Assembly (NCBI GenBank): GCA_963921795.1
Contig: OY997658.1
Location: 50,999,962 to 51,063,961, forward strand
Direction: 5' to 3'
Length of the DNA: 64,000 bases
From: Nannobrachium achirus
Taxonomy: Eukaryota; Chordata; Actinopteri; Myctophiformes; Myctophidae
Part shown: one piece after another, positions 1 through 11,159 of the stretch
Layout of the letters: each line of letters opens with the position of its first letter
Numbering within the stretch: position 1 is the first letter of the stretch
Made by a program: the position numbers and the translations under genes
Notes under the pieces: generated by a model
What the model was told of the DNA's origin: nothing
Databases searched by the model: none
The model's input: the letters and a program-made list of their open reading frames with translations, nothing else

Positions 1-158
1 CTATCTATATACTGTACAAGCACAGTACATCAGTGTCTCTCTCTCTGGCTTTCCCTCTCCTTCACTAAACCTCTTTCTCTTACTCCACCTCTCTCTTTAG
101 TAGGCTTTTTAGCTGCCTAGACTTGAAGGCCACGTTTAGTCAATAACGGTCTCTAGAT

Positions 159-560
159 CAGGGGTTCCCAAACTTTTTTGTCTCAGGGCACCCCATAAAT
201 ATTTCTTTAATCCGAGGCACCCCTACATTATAATTTTCACTCCCAGCACCTTATATAGCATAGCGTCGTTGTCGGGTGGAATCCTTGTATGTCAAAAACC
301 GTTCGTTTTGTATTTATCATCTATAAAATGTACTAAACTAGTAAAACAGCAGATCTACAAGCACACAACGCCGCGTTGTGTGCTTGTAGATCGGCTGTTT
401 TCACTAGTTTTGTGCGACAGTCTTGTATGATGAATTATGATGATTATATTATGAGGAAAACGTTTTTTTCAAGTGTCCAAATAAATTACAAATATTATCA
501 AATTATCTCGTGGCACCGAGATTTGCTTGGTTTACATTCTCCAGTGCAGCGTGGCATGAG
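159..560. mobile_element. hAT-like element fragment with a palindrome
   Basis: Starts CAGGGGTTCCCAAAC after CTCTAGAT, a typical hAT target. The right end is not found. The part from about 265 to 450 is related to 8865-9045, including the palindrome and the sequence after it (CACTA-TTTTGTGCGACA). Confidence 0.5.
335..410. repeat. Palindrome copy 1
   Basis: Arms AAACTAGT-AAAACAGCAGATCTACAAGC and its complement, inner GCACACAACGCCGCGTTGTG. Here even the flank (ACTAGT) is part of the inverted repeat. Confidence 0.9.
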
Positions 561-767
561 GTGAGCATGGCTCCATAGCTGAGCCGACGTCAGCCATGAC
601 TTATACGTTTTGCTGGTTTCACAGTGTTTTCCCTTTTAGATTTAGGCGCGAGGCAGAGCGTTCTCAAAGATTTCCACCCCGGAAATCGTTTTCAACCCCT
701 GAAATCACTGTTGTCGTCTAAACGGACGGCATATCTGACATTTATTTTGCCGTTTTCCTTTGCCGTC

Positions 768-893
<126 letters not shown>

Positions 894-894
894 G

Positions 895-1009
895 TTGAGT
901 CTGAGGGACAACGATCTGATCTCTCTGCCCAAGGAGATTGGTGACCTGGCCCAGCTCAAAGAGCTGCACATCCAAGGCAACAGGCTGACTGTGCTGCCCC
1001 CTGAACTAG
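895..1009 (+). CDS. rsu1: RSU1 internal exon (leucine-rich repeats)
   Basis: 115-nt exon encoding 38 residues plus the first base of a split Gly codon. The peptide begins [18 protein letters not shown] and ends LTVLPPEL, matching the last leucine-rich repeats of vertebrate RSU1 almost residue for residue. RSU1 binds PINCH within the ILK-PINCH-parvin complex at focal adhesions and suppresses Ras signalling (known of the family). The acceptor AG is at 893-894 directly after a (CT)n tract; the donor is GTGATG at 1010, not the usual GTRAGT. The phase (1 base left over) matches the next exon. Earlier exons lie upstream of the window. Confidence 0.96.
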
Positions 1010-1014
1010 GTGAT

Positions 1015-1060
<46 letters not shown>
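1015..1060 (+). repeat. (CA)n microsatellite at RSU1 splice donor
   Basis: Begins 5 bases inside the intron after the donor GTGATG. Confidence 0.97.
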
Positions 1061-1063
<3 letters not shown>

Positions 1064-1089
1064 GGCTGTGTGGGTGTTCTAGTTCTAGT

Positions 1090-1137
1090 CATCTAGTTCA
1101 CTGCACGGCAGCTGCCCCATGAACTAGATGATGACGC
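1090..1137 (+). repeat. Partial copy of exon end plus hairpin
   Basis: GCTGCCCCATGAACTAGATG-ATGAC (1111-1135) copies the exon end and donor at 997-1016 but has AT in place of the donor GT. CATCTAGTTCA (1090-1100) and TGAACTAGATG (1120-1130) form a perfect inverted repeat. Confidence 0.8.
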
Positions 1138-1441
1138 GTACACACGCACACAGCCCGCCCATCAGCAGAAATTGTTTATGAATCTTGTGTTACTTGGAGG
1201 TGTGTAAGTTCAGGTCACACTCAGTATGCTGCTCTTCACAGAGGAAGCCCAACACTTTCCAGCATGCATTTCTGTGGCACGCATGCACACAGACAGACAG
1301 AGAGCAGACATACATAGTCGCTGTGAGAAATTATAGTTTTTTCCTATGTCGCCTGTGAGGAGGCTGTCTGGGAGACAGACAGACAGACAGTTGTATGGTT
1401 AGGCTGTGAGGAGGCAATCTGGGAGAGAGACTGACACACAC

Positions 1442-1478
<37 letters not shown>

Positions 1479-1857
1479 ATGATGACCCAGACTGAACGCT
1501 TCACAGAGCCACATCCATCCCCACCGAGGTCACCGGGAGTCCTAGCACTCACTGACAGCCTGTCCACACTCACGCACACGCACGCACACGCATGCATACA
1601 GTACATGCACGCACGCACGCACACACACACACGCACAGCTCACACAAACCTTAGCAGACATGCATGTATACATACACACTTTTTTCGTTCCATTTGTCTT
1701 GTCTTGTTGACATGATTAAAAGGTGGATGTTATTATCGTCAGGGCGCTGGTTGGAGAAGCAGAGAGAGGTGTGAACGGGAAAGGGTTGTTTAGACGAGAG
1801 AGAGAGAGAGAGAGAGAGAAATTGATAGTATATGGAAAAAATCACACCTGTGTGAAC

Positions 1858-2070
1858 TGAGCGGTGGTCCCCCCCCCCCCCCCCGTGTGTGTGTGTGTGT
1901 GTGTGTGGCCTGAACAACAGCGCCCCTCCCTTAACATGTGTGGTCAGAAAAGGTACTACACCACAGGCTTGAGGCTACATACAGACCCACATACAAACCC
2001 ACATACATACAAACAAACAAACATACCTACACACACGGCCACGCTATGGAGACGGTGTGACCACCGCTCA
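1858..2070. mobile_element. MITE with TGAGCGGTGGT ends
   Basis: Terminal inverted repeats TGAGCGGTGGT (1858-1868) and ACCACCGCTCA (2060-2070). The inside holds a poly-C run and a short (GT)n. Same ends as 9551-9720 and 9741-9904; a degenerate copy is at about 42372-42486. Confidence 0.75.
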
Positions 2071-2755
2071 AAAAGAGGAGAGGAGAGGAGAGAGGAGAAC
2101 AGCAGGGGCTTATTAGAATCCTTCTGTCACGGCTCCCTAACCCGTTGAGACCTGAGGGACGACTCGACAAATGGATTAAAGTTGGATCTATGATAGTTGG
2201 ATCTTACAGGCTCTACCAGCTGATAGATATGGCTGTGTTCGGTTATTGTTTTAAGATTAGAGCATTTGAAGTTGTTGACCTAGCGATATATTCAGATGTA
2301 TCTTACACTAATGTCTCAGATATTTCATAGAAGAAAAGGTTTAAAGCCTCCATCTGTGATCTCTTCCCCTTTGTTGTCGATATGTAGAACGGCAGAAACA
2401 ATATTAACTCATTGATAACTAAGAAAAAACTGCGACTTTCTCGGTTGCCCGCCACGATAAAATATGATTTTCTTACCTTTTTATGTGATCGACGCTTTTT
2501 GCGCATGCACAAGGCGCGTGCACGGTCGCTAAATCTGCATGTATCATGCCATACAAGGCCGATCACAAAAGCATTCGTGCTAGCGCGACCAAACGTTAGC
2601 ATGCTATAAGCAGACAAGCTAGCAAGAAATGCTGCAGGTCATGTGACAGGATCTAGAAACAGAAAAAATGGGGTTTTGTCAGCAAGCTTTTGAATGGGAG
2701 CCAATGCAGATCCGGATCTTGTTTCCGGCGCAGACAGGAAGCACTTTATTTTTGG

Positions 2756-3012
2756 TATCATTGATCCAAAGGGATATCCTTATCGACCGAGGGAGATACT
2801 AGACTCTTTGAGGTAGTGAGTCACTCTGCTACACTCATCCCCCTTTTGACCTCCTCCCTCGTCCAGGCACCAATGTAACGCCCGGGATTCTAACCCGGGT
2901 CTCCCATGTGAAAGTCCAATATCTTAACCATTGATCCAACGGAATATCTCTATGGACCAAGGGAGATACTAGACTTTTGAGGCCATCAGGCTGAGGCAGT
3001 CACTCTGCTACA
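2756..3012 (-). repeat. tRNA-like SINE fragment within a direct duplication
   Basis: - strand contains GGATCAATGGTTAAGATATT and GGTTAGAATCCC, an A-box/B-box pair. The segment GATCCAAAGGGATATCC ... GGGAGATACTAGACT ... GTCACTCTGCTACAC occurs at 2765-2836 and again at 2932-3012, flanking the tRNA-like part. Confidence 0.65.
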
Positions 3013-3034
3013 CATGCGCATACCCTCTATTGTT

Positions 3035-3335
3035 TAGCACTCCTTTGATGCTGTTTCACAAATCACAGACTAGAGCTCGTCCTAAAAAATATTTTCAGTT
3101 GTGAGATAACACATTTCTTTAGTCCATGTCTACAAATGACTAATTCTCACACTTCTCAAGGTTTTGCCGTACAATCTTCAAAAATAGCAGGTGTACTAAG
3201 CTTGCAGCGCCGCACAAAGTGACGCCATGTGAGCTTATATCAGCAAAATGTTTTTAATGGCCAACGCAAAAAATCTTAAATGACACGGATGCTTTCTCGG
3301 ATTTAACGGGCTAAGCCCTTTGCCTTCTTTCCAGC
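3035..3335. other. Unassigned intron sequence
   Basis: Unique-looking AT-rich sequence; no coding, RNA or repeat signal seen. The same holds for 3540-4027 and 4186-4911, where I see only short AG runs. Confidence 0.5.
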
Positions 3336-3339
3336 CTTG

Positions 3340-3490
3340 TTAGGGAGAGACAACGAAAGAGGGAGGGAGAGAGATAGGAAGAGGAGGAGAGAGAATGAGA
3401 GACGGATGGAGGGAGAGAGGAGGGAGGGAGAGAAGGAGGGAAGGAGAGAGGAGAGAAGGAGGGAGAGGAGGAGGAGGAGGAGATATATAG
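3340..3490 (+). repeat. Purine-rich GA/GGA tract
   Basis: 150 bp of almost pure AGG/GAGA sequence, able to form triplex-type structure; no gene. Confidence 0.85.
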
Positions 3491-4027
3491 GCATGGGGAA
3501 AGGGAGGAGAAAGCCAGGGAGAGGATGGAGAGAGATTATGTTGTGATTTATCAGCAACGACGCTTGTTTGGTGTAGATTTGTTAGATGTATTCAATGTAA
3601 GACGGACCTTTTGGCCACAAAATAATAAAGCTCTTTGATGGCGCCTGTCCTTTGTGGTACAGTAACTGGTAGTGGTTTCACCTCCGGTGATAACGGAATT
3701 CATTTATTTCTACCATATGATGTGCCGACACTTAAATGTTGAAATGCTCCACGCCCTCCTGTCAATGCTGCCTAGCTGTCACGAGAGTGTTCGGGAGTCC
3801 TGTATTAATAATTTTTATGTAATTTTTGGCCCCCGTATCGACTGCCAAAACAAATACTCTGTTGAAGGACGGCGTCACCCATTTCCAACCTATCTTCATA
3901 TAGTGTGTCTTCACTAATGTTCATTATAATATTGTACCATTTCTTTCTACTTGGTCTGTGTCTCAGAAGAGGGCTGGACTGTTCAGAAACCCGCCTACCA
4001 GTGACATCACTGGTAGGTGAATCCAAG

Positions 4028-4185
4028 AGAATTAGCCCTTCACTATGCCCCTCCCAGCCTTAGCAAGCAGGAAGTTATTCTAAGCTAGCATTGGACAAAA
4101 GCTTGCTTGCCTTGGCAAGCAGGAAGTTATTCTAAGATAGCATTGGACAAAAGCTTATTGGGAGGTGCATAGTGAAGGGCTAATT
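4028..4185. mobile_element. Short MITE with internal tandem duplication
   Basis: Inverted ends GAATTAGCCCTTCACTATGC and GCATAGTGAAGGGCTAATTC. Inside, the block GCAAGCAGGAAGTTATTCTA-G-TAGCATTGGACAAAAGCTT is present twice in tandem. Confidence 0.75.
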
Positions 4186-4909
4186 CAAGGCTCCAAGCTA
4201 ATACCAGTAAGACTCCCTTATCGGGAGATAAACGACAGTCAGGTTGCATGGATACACAAATTGGCCTTAGCAACCTCATGGTGGCGCTAGAAGAGGGGCA
4301 TGTGAGAAATCGGGGGCGGAGGTTGTGGTTTGCCAGCCAAGGAGTGTGTGAAAAGTTTGGCATGGATAGGGGCAATGGTGCCGGACGTAAGAGTAGGGCT
4401 AAAAGTGTGACATGACTTTACGGACAGGCGGAGGGACTGACAGATAGACGGTGGAGGTTTTCATAGGAACTACGGGCTTTCTATTCCAGGAAAGTTGGCA
4501 TGCTTTTAATGGAACGTTCTCGTATTAATACAAATCTAAATAAAAACTTTGAAATCTTGTTGGACAAAGCCCTGGTAGCAGGCATGCATTCTTTGACAGA
4601 TTCTAGAAGATGTTGCCTTGTACACATAAGCTCCTTTCACATTTCTCTCATTATATGAGTAAGAGAGAGAGAGAGATTAGACGAAGAAAAAATACCTACG
4701 TTTGCCTCACAGAAACTGCTTTTATCTTCCACACAAGGCCCTGTCGTCGTCGTGTCAGTCAGTTTTTCAGGATGTAAGTGTTAAACACCTTCCGTCTGAC
4801 GATTCAAAGCATTTAAAGCCAGTTAGTCATGAGGCAGCATTTCATTGTGGGCTGTTCAGGATTTAGCCAGAAAGCCAGGGGATTGTATCATATTTAGCCA
4901 GCCAGTACT

Positions 4910-5080
<171 letters not shown>

Positions 5081-5376
5081 TGTGTGTCATGAGTGATGAT
5101 TAGCAGGCTCTCACTCCTCTCTGTCCAATAGTTCTTTATTTTTCTTCACACTATTAACATTTCCTCATTCTCTCTTTTATTGTTGTACTCTTTGTTTCAC
5201 TTTGTCTCGCTTGTTCCTCTCCTTTCTCTCTTTTATCTATGCCCTTTTTTAGACTCTGCCCTTTTTTAGACTCTCTCTCTCTTTGCAGTGAGAAAGCCCT
5301 TCATCGCCAGGCTAATCAAAGGCTAGATAATTAGTCCCGTGGTGCCCACATTCATCACATTAGCAACACCGACCCG

Positions 5377-5486
5377 CCTTTCTAACATGTCAGTACGGAC
5401 AGCCACATGGGGGGGCGCCCTTCTACCCCATCCTTTCTAACATGTCAGTACGGACAGCCACATGGGGGGGCGCCCTTCTACCCCAT
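5377..5486 (+). repeat. 55-bp tandem duplication
   Basis: Two apparently identical units starting CCTTTCTAACATGTCAGTAC and ending TTCTACCCCAT at 5377-5431 and 5432-5486. Lies in the RSU1 intron. Confidence 0.92.
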
Positions 5487-6156
5487 CCGACCCAGTGACA
5501 TTCTTCTCGCTCCTCTCCTCCCCTCCCCGCCTGCCTGCCTTTAGCTTGATGACGCAACTCAAATGTTTTTTGTTCTTTCTAAAGTTTGAATCCTCTCTCT
5601 CTCACTCTGTCCAGTCCATCCTTCCCTTTTTTTAATACAACATGCAGTAGGAATGTTCATGCATTTAGTGTCAATTTAAACTCTTACATTTATGTCAAAC
5701 ATACTCTGACTAAGAGTCATCCTGTGCTATTGACTCATTTTGGATTGAAAAGCATTTTTGAGGTTTTCGGCATTGCTGAACAATGGGCAGTGAGAAGACA
5801 TGATATGAAATGATAAGTCATATGTTTGCTTGCATTTTAAAGGTATATTATTGGAAGTCATAATGTTGTGTGAGTCATAAACTGTATCTCAGAAGCATAT
5901 CAAACGGATACCTTTTCTTTGAGATGTATGAATTCTTTCAGTCACCTAAAGCATTTTTGTCTCGATTTATCACTGTTTTATTTTCTCTGTCACTCTGTCC
6001 CTTTGGCTTCACTCTTACTTTCTCTCTTGACTGATGGTAGGTGTGGCGCTCCACCTCAGCAATACATCTCCCAGGGGTCTAGCGCATTGTAACGGGGACA
6101 GACTCCCTAGTGTTACCGGCTGATAACAACAATAAGCCACTCCCAACCTACTTGAA

Positions 6157-6493
6157 AAGTTCTAGTTTAGTTTTAGTTGACTAAATATCATAAGACAATA
6201 GTTGACTAAATCTACACTTGACTTTCTCGACACAGATGTATTTTGGCAGGCCTTGACGCGTCACAGCGTGACACGTTGTGAGCTTGTAGATCTGCTATTT
6301 TCAAAGTACAACACCCCGAGTGCAACCAAACATAAAATGACTTTAGTTCTAATGGTTCTCTTCTCCACTAGACCCTCCCTAACATTTTAGTTTAGTTTTT
6401 ATTTGTTGGAGAAATTGACAATATAGTCGTAGTTTTAGTCATCATAGCTTAGTTTTTATTTTTCGCCATACTTTGTCAACGAAATTAACACTG
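6157..6493 (-). mobile_element. Interspersed repeat ending just before RSU1 exon
   Basis: Its - strand start CAGTGTTAATTTCGTTGAC (6476-6494 complement) and body rich in AACTAAAACTAAAACT are shared with 42511-42595. It contains a half palindrome at 6255-6302. The edge lies 20 bp from the exon at 6514. Confidence 0.65.
6255..6302. repeat. Half palindrome (right arm)
   Basis: GACGCGTCACAGCGTGACAC then GTTGTGAGCTTGTAGATCTG CTATTTTC; the left outer arm is missing. A further trace (GAGCTTGTAGATCAGCTG) is at 6878-6895. Confidence 0.85.
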
Positions 6494-6513
6494 AGTCTCT
6501 TTTCCCCCATCAG

Positions 6514-6646
6514 GTAACTTGGACCTGACCGGGCCCAAGCAGGTGTTCAAGGCAGAGAACAACCCGTGGGTCACCCCCATCGCAGACCAGTTCCAGCTGG
6601 GCGTCTCGCACGTCTTCGAGTACGTCCGCTCTGAGACGTACAAATA
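6514..6646 (+). CDS. rsu1: RSU1 penultimate coding exon
   Basis: 133-nt exon. It completes the split Gly codon (G|GT), then encodes 43 residues starting NLDLTGPKQVFKAENNPWVT and ending RSETYK, plus two bases (TA) of the next Tyr codon. This is the conserved region following the LRRs of RSU1. The acceptor is TTTTCCCCCATCAG and the donor is a strong GTAAGT at 6647. The 5.5-kb intron before it holds microsatellites and MITEs; a repeat element ends only about 20 bp upstream of the exon. Confidence 0.97.
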
Positions 6647-7786
6647 GTAAGTGAACCGACGCCCGCCTCCAGCAACACCACATGTACTGTAGGCAAACGA
6701 ATGCATTTAAACAAACAGAACATACAGACTTAATGAGTGCTCCGGATTTCTCTGAGTAAAACCTTTTGCTTTTATGCTTGCTTTGGTGCTTTTACTGTTG
6801 AGCACCGAAACACTTTCACCCGAGAGTTTGGGGATTGTATCAAACATATTGTTGCTGTCGGGCAGAAACCTCTTTTTGAGCTTGTAGATCAGCTGCATGA
6901 CTGATTATTATTATTATTATTATTTTTTTTTATTCTGAAAGGTAACACTTTTGGACACCTGACGGCAATGATATATTAGAGACGGCAACGATATATTAGA
7001 GATGCGACAAATAACTGTTTGTTTGGAACTGTAGGAGAATACTGTAGGTTCGATGTTCAAGGTAAGGCTGCGTTTAGTCAGACTGCTTGTTGGGTTGTGA
7101 TCGCAGCAAATCAATCCTGCAAAGATCAGTATGACGCGTATCTTTAATTATCTCCGTGTACATTTCTCTGTGTTCTCCTTGGAGTGTGAATACTCACACG
7201 TCATGTGTCATCACCCCTCTCTGCCCCTCGCTCAAGCTAAACCAATCCCGGCTCTCCATGTCTCTTTGCCATGGTTGATGACCAACGGTGAGCAATTATG
7301 CACCTTTATAAAAGTGTTGACTGACCCACTTTAGGTTTTATATTAAGACATACAGTATGTTTCCTGCTGCTTAAATGAGTAGTCCACCACCAAAAAATGA
7401 CTTATTTTCCATAAATTAGACACACCATGAAGGCTGGAATTGAATGGAGATTTTTCAGTTTTTTGTGGCTGGTCAGTAGGAGACTCTTTGAGTCTCCATT
7501 GAGACTCCGCTGGTCATTAAATTATCTTTGTCTTTGTAAGAAGATGACAGTGGGTTAATTTGTCCACTGCACAAATAAGCCTCTCCCACAGCCCCAATTA
7601 ACAAGCCATGTATGATGATGGATATTTCACCTTTAATAAAACCCGCCAGGCCATGTGCTATATTTGACACGCTAAAAGTCACACCAGCAGTTGAATCCAA
7701 ACACTGAGAATATATTCCCATGGGAAGAGTGATGGTCTAATGTGTGTTTATATATATCTTTTTAAAGATACTTAAATAAGGTGTTG
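6647..7786 (+). other. RSU1 intron, no feature recognised
   Basis: Start of the 42-kb intron. Apart from the palindrome trace near 6880 and a short (TTA)n run at 6905-6925, nothing is recognised. TTAAATGAGTAGTCCACCAC at 7371 resembles the end of a common fish repeat seen also at 31279. Confidence 0.5.
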
Positions 7787-8118
7787 TTGTGACCGTAAGG
7801 TCGCAGTTACTATCAAAACCTCCACCGGCTGTCTGTCTGTCAGTCTGTCCGTCACACCATGAGCCATGAGGCCCAGGAGCCGATCTCCTGTTTCCTTGCT
7901 ACGTGAGGCAGCTTCATGTATAAGTACACCACCTGGACATGACGCTAGTATGTTGCAGGGACGTATCCCCAATCCAACCCTTGATGCTGAGTGCCAAGCA
8001 GGGAGGCACTGGGTCCCATTTTTCTGAGTCTTTGGTATGACCCGGCCAGGGATCGAACCCCCACCTCCCAGTCTCAGGGCGGACACTCTAACCATAAGGC
8101 CACTGAGCTGGTACATAT
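7787..8118 (-). repeat. tRNA-derived SINE (V-SINE-like)
   Basis: On the - strand it begins CAGCTCAGTGGCCTTATGGT, has the A box TGGCCTTATGGTTAGAGTG and the B box GGTTCGATCCC, then a central part with CTGCTTGGCACTCAGCATCA and AGGGTTGGATTGGGG resembling the conserved V-SINE centre, and ends with TGCGACCTTACGGTCACAAC. The tail resembles a sequence at 29303-29325, so SINE and a LINE may share a 3' tail. Confidence 0.8.
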
Positions 8119-8134
8119 TAGGGCAGCCCCTCTA

Positions 8135-8430
8135 TTAGGGATCATGTCACGATAATTGGGACAAAGATTATTGCGTTTAGCGATATTATGGCAATACTCA
8201 AAATATGCTTAAATGACTTAAAAAGCCGCTTTTGTTAACCCCAGCATCTGTATTCTGGGGGGAACGTGTAGTGGGACTGAATTTACATTTTCAACAAACG
8301 CCAATTCATCCTCACGTATGACGGAGGACAATTTCACAATAAGTCAAAACTCAAAATCACTACGATAAGATTATAGCAAGTGTTTTTTTTTATCACCATA
8401 AAAGATTATAATGATTATCGTCCCATCCCT
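8135..8430. mobile_element. MITE with AGGGAT-NNN-ACGATAAT ends
   Basis: Left AGGGATCATGTCACGATAAT, right GATTATCGTCCCATCCCTT, inverted and imperfect. A related end occurs at 40748 (AGGGATGGGACATG). Confidence 0.55.
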
Positions 8431-8940
8431 TGTACATATTGTGAGCATACATAGGTTGCTCCGGTGGGTCAACCAGCCAACATGCTGACCACATAGACGT
8501 AGTGTCCAAGGTCCAAGTCCATGTCTTTCCCCCTCTGTTGGTCATTCATCTCCTTACAGTAACTTTCCCCTGTAGTCTTGTCACAATAAAGCAGAATATG
8601 TTTCCTTTCTAGTGAAGAATCAAGATTGGAACACGATACTCTGTGTGTGCGTGTGCGCGTGCGTGTGTGCGTGCGTGTGTGTGAAGGAGCGTTACAATGT
8701 GTGTAGAAAAAGTGGTATCCATTGTTATTTCTCTGGCTGTCTGTTCCTCCCAGCAGAAAGAGAGAGACGCTGTAAATCCGCCTGTTTGAATGCTTTAAAA
8801 CTGCTAGAGAGCTGCTGGGGCACGCTCTGGAACTGATCCGTGTGCGTGCGTGTGTGTGTGTGTATTGTTGTTGTCAGGTGGAAACCTTGTATGTCCAAAA
8901 CCTCCCTTTTTTATTCATTTTAAAAACGATTTTATATACT

Positions 8941-9008
8941 GAAAATAGCCGATCCGCAAGCACAGAACGCCTCGCATCGCGAGGCGTTGTGTGCTTGTAG
9001 GCTTTATT
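8941..9008. repeat. Palindrome copy 2
   Basis: GAAAATAGCCGATCCGCAAG on the left; inner stem GCCTCGCATCGCGAGGC; the right outer arm is partly lost (TTGTAGGCTTTATT). Confidence 0.85.
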
Positions 9009-9106
9009 CACTACTTTTGTGCGACACTCTTGTGCAATGAAGTAGGGTTTTAATTTACCAAAAGAGTTGAAACTTGGAGATACATTATGAGGTTTCTGCC
9101 TGACAG

Positions 9107-9107
9107 T

Positions 9108-9185
<78 letters not shown>

Positions 9186-9210
9186 GCGTGCGTGCGTGCG
9201 TGCGTGCGCG
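9107..9210 (+). repeat. (GT)n with (GTGC)n end
   Basis: Pure GT to 9180, then CGTGCGTGCGTGC repeats. Confidence 0.97.
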
Positions 9211-9550
9211 CATGATTGTGGCTGTGAGCATGAGCATGTCTCACCAATAGTTTTTCGGGGGGTTTGTGTGTACTGTATGCGTTTAACTCTGAGGTTGTCT
9301 TGACAATGTTGTGTGTGTGTGTGTGTGTGATCGATGTCTGTGCAACTGCAAATTAGTCTTGTCTTGAAACTATTCTTGCTGCTGCAAAGACATGTAGGGG
9401 CTGTTCTTGCCTGGTGTGTTGGTGGCTGAACCCTGCAGGAATATGTCCCCATGTGAAGTGTAGTTGTATCTTGTCATGTTTCTTGACCTCTATTACACAA
9501 AAGAACCTGACCTTTCAACATTCAGTGGTTTTTCTGTAATCTGTAGTTTT

Positions 9551-9720
9551 TGAGCGGTGGTAAACCGCTCCATAGAGTGGCTGTGCGTGTGTCTGTAGCC
9601 ACTTTTTCCTCAGTGTTTTGCCATAGCAATGTTTGTGTGTGTAGCCTGTATTACATCACCAATTACATCCTAGACATATATCCTAGTCTGAAGACGTTAT
9701 GCAAGCACGACCACCGCTCA
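9551..9720. mobile_element. MITE with TGAGCGGTGGT ends, tandem copy 1
   Basis: TGAGCGGTGGTAAACCGCTC at the left, GACCACCGCTCA at the right. A subterminal inverted GAGCGGT/ACCGCTC makes the left end fold on itself. Followed directly by a 20-bp spacer (CTTCAAATTAGGTGTGATTT) and copy 2. Confidence 0.85.
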
Positions 9721-9740
9721 CTTCAAATTAGGTGTGATTT

Positions 9741-9904
9741 TGAGCGGTGGTAAACCGCTCCATAAAGTGGCTGGGTGTGTGTCTGTAGCCACTTTTTCCT
9801 CAGCGTTTTGCCATATCATTGTGTGTGTGTGTATGTAGCATAGCCTGTACATCCTAGACTTAAATCCTAGTCTGAAGACGTTATGTAAGCATGACCACCG
9901 CTCA
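9741..9904. mobile_element. MITE with TGAGCGGTGGT ends, tandem copy 2
   Basis: Same ends as copy 1. The following spacer (CTTCACATTGGGTGTGATTT) is also a copy, so a ~190-bp unit of MITE plus flank is duplicated in tandem. Confidence 0.85.
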
Positions 9905-10105
9905 CTTCACATTGGGTGTGATTTTTTGAATAATTAGGCTCAGAAAGGTGAGTTCAGTTGTCTCTGGACGTACTTTCTCTCTGACGGTAGGTCACATCTC
10001 TGCAGGGTGTTTTTGTAATCATTTTTTCATCAACTCTTGCATATTTTCTCAATATTTGACAAAGTCATCACTTGCTGTTATCCATTGGATGTTGAGGGAA
10101 ACCAA

Positions 10106-10107
<2 letters not shown>

Positions 10108-10152
<45 letters not shown>
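10108..10152 (+). repeat. (GT)n microsatellite
   Basis: About 22 units. Followed at 10155-10290 by a GTCCGACCCGA-repeat sequence: TCCGACCCGA occurs four times, part of an unassigned interspersed repeat. Confidence 0.95.
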
Positions 10153-10154
<2 letters not shown>

Positions 10155-10299
10155 GAGCTGGGATCGGGCCCCTTTTTTCTGTCCGACCCGAACCTGTGTC
10201 CGACAGTTTTCTGTCCGACCCGAGTCGACGTCCGAGCATTAATCATGAAAAAGCGTCCGACCCGAGCCGAGGCCCGAACCTTATGTTTTCAACGCTTTT

Positions 10300-11159
10300 T
10301 CGCCTCGTTTCTTTTTCTTTGAGGAAGCCACTGATTTACACTCACTAGCAAACGTGTTATAATGTGCAGTGAGTGCATGCAGCGTGCCTGTTTGTTACCC
10401 TTAATAATATTAAGCCACATTGTGGCTTGTGAAAGTGTTTTAAATAATTACACAAGTAGGCTACGTTAGATTATTAAATAATAGGCTATAACGTGCACTG
10501 CGCGTCTGGTGACTCTTGTCTGACTGCAGTCAGTGACTCGCTGCAGTCACACACTTAAAATCCTCTTTTACAAACTGTTAATAAAGTATTCACATAAACC
10601 TTTTCCACATGTTCAATCAATATCAAAATGTATTCAGTCTTACCAGCATAGACGAATCTGACATCTGCTTTTAATATCCAGCGTCCACAAACGGCCAGTC
10701 CACGGCCAGTTGGCCGTCTTTCTTAATCAAAAACTATTATTAATCCAACCATTATGGTTTATGGGTTTTAGGCTAAGGCTACATTCTACATCGGACTTTT
10801 TAATTATGTCTGCGTTGACAACTACGTTGAAATGCGTCCATACCGCGGCGCTGATTTCCCTCTTTCGTTTTCAATTGCTTTAAACTTTACCGTAGACAAG
10901 TTAACTTTTATCTCGGCTGGCGGCAACATTATCTCTCACTCATTCGCTTTTTCTTCTCGTGTATCTGTTTGTTTGTTTGTTTGTTCTCTGTCACATATGA
11001 CACTCCGTCTCCCTTCCTTTTCCCCAATATGAACATGTGTGCATGGTTGTCAAGACAACGCACTGAGCGTAGCCACGTGCAGTGCACCAGAAAGACAAGG
11101 AAATAATAGCACACACAGAGACATGGGCCAATTGTGTTCGCACAGATGACGCCCGACAA
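10300..11159. other. Unassigned intron sequence
   Basis: AT-rich; GGCCAGTCCACGGCCAGTTGGCCGT near 10693 is locally repetitive and (TTTG)n occurs at 10965-10985. No gene recognised. Confidence 0.5.

Noticed and set aside
335-410. Repeated palindromes as a CRISPR array
   Set aside because: The copies are dispersed over 60 kb, embedded in transposons, without regular spacers or cas genes, in a vertebrate genome.
8030-8118. Possible tRNA gene on the - strand
   Set aside because: A and B boxes are present but there is no folded cloverleaf and the sequence continues into a SINE body.
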